From Corynebacterium tuberculostearicum (lineage in GTDB: Bacteria; Actinomycetota; Actinomycetes; Mycobacteriales; Mycobacteriaceae): a stretch of DNA of 64,000 bases. Location of the stretch: the NCBI RefSeq assembly GCF_030503735.1, contig NZ_CP073096.1, positions 186,001 through 250,000 of the forward strand, in the 5' to 3' direction. This document shows, in pieces, positions 61,629-64,000 of this stretch (within the stretch, counting starts at the first letter, position 1; every line of letters starts with the position of its first letter). The translations under genes and the position numbers were made by a program. The notes below the pieces were generated by a model that had not been told where the DNA came from, ran no database searches, and saw only the letters and a list, made by a program, of their open reading frames with translations.

Positions 61629-62936
61629 TTAGGAAACCTCCACGATGGTTACGGAAGGGCCATCTTCACCGGCGCGGCGGCGCAGGAACTGCGTGATAAC
61701 CACACCAACCATGCCTACTACCCACACGGCTAGAACCGCAGTTGAGGCTGCAGTGAAATCCGGCATGGAGTAATTGGGGGCGTCGGAAGAATGGTCCAGC
61801 ACCATGCCGAACAGCTGCGCGCCCAGCATGCCGGAGGTAAAACCGCCCATATTGCCCAGACCTGTAGCCGTGGCTACCACAGAGCGGTCCATGCGTTCGC
61901 GCACAATATCGAAGCCGTAATTGGCCGTTGGCGTACACAGCGCGGTAATAAAGGACACCACCAAGATTGCCGGCAGCCCGATGTCGGTTCCAAAGGCAAA
62001 GAAAACGAGCCAGGTCAGCACGTGAACAACCACAAATCCGAGGCTCAGCCATGGTCGAACATGCTGCGCGCGAGATGAAATCTTGCCGTGCAGTGGGCCG
62101 ACGAAAACCAAGAATACGGCCAGCAGAGTAAGTACTAGGCTGGATTTAGCCTTGGAGAGCTCCATGCCTTGGGTCATCATCGGCATGCCCCAGAGCATGA
62201 CAAAGATGATGAGCGGAAGCATGCCGATGTAGTGGATGAAGTAGGCCTGCCAGGCCACTGGGGAGCGGAATACCTTCTTCAAGCGGGCCGGGATGCTGGT
62301 TGCCTGCGAATTGGGCGGTTCTTTTTCTGTAGCGATAATGCCCAATTTTTCTGGCGAATCTGCCACCGCCACAATCGCGGCGATGGCCACCAGAATTCCC
62401 ACCGCACCTAGGGTGACGAAGGCGGCGGTCCATCCAGCCGCGCCCAATAGCCACAAGAAAGGAACGGCAGAGATGAACTGGCCCATTTGTCCCAGCGATG
62501 AGGTCACCTGGGTAAACATCGGCGTGCGGTGCAGTGGGAACCAGTAGGGCAGGATGCGCATAACAGAGAGGAACGCTGTTGCGTCACCAGCGCCGATGAG
62601 AACGCGGGCGGCGATGGCCACGCCATAGCTGGTGGTAAATCCCAGCACCACCTGGCCCACGCCCATAATGACGGCGCCGACTACTAGAAGTAAGCGCGGG
62701 CCGAACTTATCGATCAAGATGCCGGTGGGGATTTGGGCTAGGGCATATACACCTAGCTGCACGGAGGTAAAAACCGCGATGCGGCCGGCATCGACATCGA
62801 AGCGTTCAATTGCATCTAGAGCGGCGACGCCGAAGGAAGTGCGCCCTGTAATCGCTACGAGGTAGACCGCCATGGCGGCCACCCAAATGCTTAAAGCCTG
62901 AGTGGTAATGACTTCTCTAGGATTCGGCTGCGACAT
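61629..62936 (-). CDS. Major facilitator superfamily transporter
   Basis: The product is 435 residues with about twelve membrane helices in two halves. ILIDKFGPRLLLVVGAVIMG (~74-93) carries the DxxGxR-like MFS loop motif after helix 2, and RVLIGAGDATAFLSVMRILP (~111-130) is helix 4. ATGLGNMGGFTSGMLGAQLF marks the second half. Substrate unknown. It converges with the ATPase gene and is divergent from thrC, 39 bp apart. Confidence 0.9.
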   Translation of the reverse strand: MSQPNPREVITTQALSIWVAAMAVYLVAITGRTSFGVAALDAIERFDVDAGRIAVFTSVQLGVYALAQIPTGILIDKFGPRLLLVVGAVIMGVGQVVLGFTTSYGVAIAARVLIGAGDATAFLSVMRILPYWFPLHRTPMFTQVTSSLGQMGQFISAVPFLWLLGAAGWTAAFVTLGAVGILVAIAAIVAVADSPEKLGIIATEKEPPNSQATSIPARLKKVFRSPVAWQAYFIHYIGMLPLIIFVMLWGMPMMTQGMELSKAKSSLVLTLLAVFLVFVGPLHGKISSRAQHVRPWLSLGFVVVHVLTWLVFFAFGTDIGLPAILVVSFITALCTPTANYGFDIVRERMDRSVVATATGLGNMGGFTSGMLGAQLFGMVLDHSSDAPNYSMPDFTAASTAVLAVWVVGMVGVVITQFLRRRAGEDGPSVTIVEVS

Positions 62937-62975
62937 GGCTGATACCTTACGCCTTAACTACTAAGATTCTTTTGT

Positions 62976-64000
62976 GTGAAGTATTTTTCGACCCGCGATA
63001 CCGCCCGTCAGCCCGCATCTTTTACGGATATTCTCCTTGGCGGGCTGGCCCCCGACGGCGGTTTGTATCTGCCAGAGAGCTACCCACAACTGGATCCCGC
63101 CACTTTAAATTCATGGCGCACGTTGCTTGCGGAGAAGGGCTACGCGGCACTCGCGGCCGAGATACTTAAGCTTTTCATTGACGATATTCCGGCGCAAGAC
63201 ATCGAGGATGTCGCCGCGCGCGCCTATACAAGCCCCAAGTTCGCCGATCCTGAGATTGTGCCCGTAACGGAGCTAGGGGAGGGCCTTTTCATTGGACATC
63301 TTTCTGAAGGGCCCACCGCCGCATTTAAAGATATGGCCATGCAGCTTTTGGGTGAGCTATTTGAATATGAACTTGCTCGCCGCGGCGAGACCCTCAATAT
63401 TTTGGGCGCTACCTCCGGCGATACCGGTTCCTCAGCAGAGTACGCGATGCGTGGGCGCCACGGTATCCGTGTTTTCATGCTCACCCCGGTCGGCCGCATG
63501 ACGGCCTTCCAGCAAGCTCAGATGTTTGGTCTAGATGACCCGAATATCTTCAATATCGCCCTAGACGGCGTCTTTGATGATTGCCAGGACGTGGTCAAGG
63601 CGGTATCTGGCGATGCCGACTTCAAGTCCACCTACCGCATTGGGGCGGTCAATTCCATCAACTGGGCACGCCTGATGGCCCAGGTGGTCTACTACATCTC
63701 TTGCTGGCTCAAAGTCACCGAGAATGCCGAGCAGAAAGTATCCTTTAGCGTTCCAACCGGTAATTTTGGTGATATCTGCGCCGGTCACATCGCCCGCCAA
63801 ATGGGCCTTCCTATCGATCGTCTCATTGTGGCTACCAATGAGAATGACGTGCTCGATGAGTTCTTCCGCACCGGAAACTATCGCCCGCGCCCTGCCGCAG
63901 AGACGATGGCTACGTCCTCGCCGTCGATGGATATCTCGCGCGCCTCGAATTTCGAGCGCTTTGCGTTCGACTTGCTCGGCCGAGATGCAGCCGAAACCGC
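62976..64000 (+). CDS. thrC: Threonine synthase (partial, runs off the window)
   Basis: The 5' 341 codons are present. YFSTRDTARQPASFTDILLG then GLAPDGGLYLPESYPQL is the N-terminal block; LSEGPTAAFKDMAMQLLGEL holds the PLP-binding Lys; NILGATSGDTGSSAEYAMRG binds the phosphate. The sequence is very close to corynebacterial ThrC, which makes threonine from O-phosphohomoserine. GTG 62976 is the only start that keeps the N-terminus; the upstream gap to the MFS gene is 39 bp, so the promoter is compact and the message may be leaderless. Confidence 0.96.
   Translation, partial: MKYFSTRDTARQPASFTDILLGGLAPDGGLYLPESYPQLDPATLNSWRTLLAEKGYAALAAEILKLFIDDIPAQDIEDVAARAYTSPKFADPEIVPVTELGEGLFIGHLSEGPTAAFKDMAMQLLGELFEYELARRGETLNILGATSGDTGSSAEYAMRGRHGIRVFMLTPVGRMTAFQQAQMFGLDDPNIFNIALDGVFDDCQDVVKAVSGDADFKSTYRIGAVNSINWARLMAQVVYYISCWLKVTENAEQKVSFSVPTGNFGDICAGHIARQMGLPIDRLIVATNENDVLDEFFRTGNYRPRPAAETMATSSPSMDISRASNFERFAFDLLGRDAAET

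Overview
The window looks like chromosomal DNA of a Corynebacterium (high-GC Gram-positive). The markers are a homodimeric AceE next to a DUF3052 gene, a glnA2-glnE pair, an RNase HI/phosphatase fusion behind a C4 zinc-ribbon gene and just upstream of the RNase P RNA, an MscCG-like mechanosensitive channel with a long C-terminal tail, a SURF1 protein and a corynebacterial-type threonine synthase. Species cannot be fixed from the sequence alone.

Layout. 1-9.2 kb is a plastic region: a broken amino-acid permease, galU, an unusual pair of genes (an alpha/beta-hydrolase-like protein and an asparagine-synthase-like protein), about 750 bp of decayed DNA, a fragment of a second galU cut off by a complete IS3-family element, and an EcsC-like gene. 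9.2-16.2 kb carries a CPBP protease-like membrane protein, an SDR-TspO fusion, two tandem ohr genes facing an ohrR regulator, a lipoprotein, and an ascorbate-type PTS (IIAB + IIC) with a clear palindromic operator candidate. 16.2-27.4 kb is a complete type I-E CRISPR-Cas locus (cas3, cse1, cse2, cas7, cas5, cas6e, cas1, cas2, then 25 repeats). 27.5-39.8 kb holds lipoproteins, a tRNA with CAT anticodon, a TRIC-like channel, MscCG, an Old Yellow Enzyme, PhoD, a serine hydrolase, and a solitary acyl carrier protein with a HAD phosphatase opposite an alpha/beta hydrolase. 39.9-64 kb is mostly conserved core: aceE, DUF3052, tRNA-Val, SURF1, a low-molecular-weight phosphatase, Nif3, zinc ribbon, RNase H, rnpB, an RNB ribonuclease, a galactokinase homologue, CYTH-CHAD, glnA2-glnE, small membrane proteins, an AAA ATPase, an MFS transporter and the start of thrC.

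The most interesting signal is in the noncoding DNA before cas3. On the minus strand at 16389-16477 there are two degenerate copies of the CRISPR repeat exactly one repeat-spacer unit (61 bp) apart, enclosing one 33-nt spacer. The upstream copy keeps the crRNA 5' handle and a hairpin rebuilt by compensatory changes. The downstream copy keeps only the hairpin, followed by a T-run. Spacer bases 2-12 match, 11 out of 11, a site at 16543-16553 between this unit and cas3; the rest of the spacer does not match. This is the architecture expected of a crRNA-like regulator (CreR type) that sends Cascade to its own cas promoter without cleavage, or of a CreA-type antitoxin RNA. The target also lies inside a 16-codon ORF for a hydrophobic peptide, so a CreTA-like toxin-antitoxin reading is possible. 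All of this is read by eye and is untested.

Functional links. cas3 to cas2 read in one direction with short gaps or overlaps and lead into the array. ohrR and the two ohr genes form a peroxide-sensing unit. glnA2-glnE is a nitrogen-assimilation pair. RNase HI, RNase P RNA and an RNB nuclease form an RNA-metabolism cluster.
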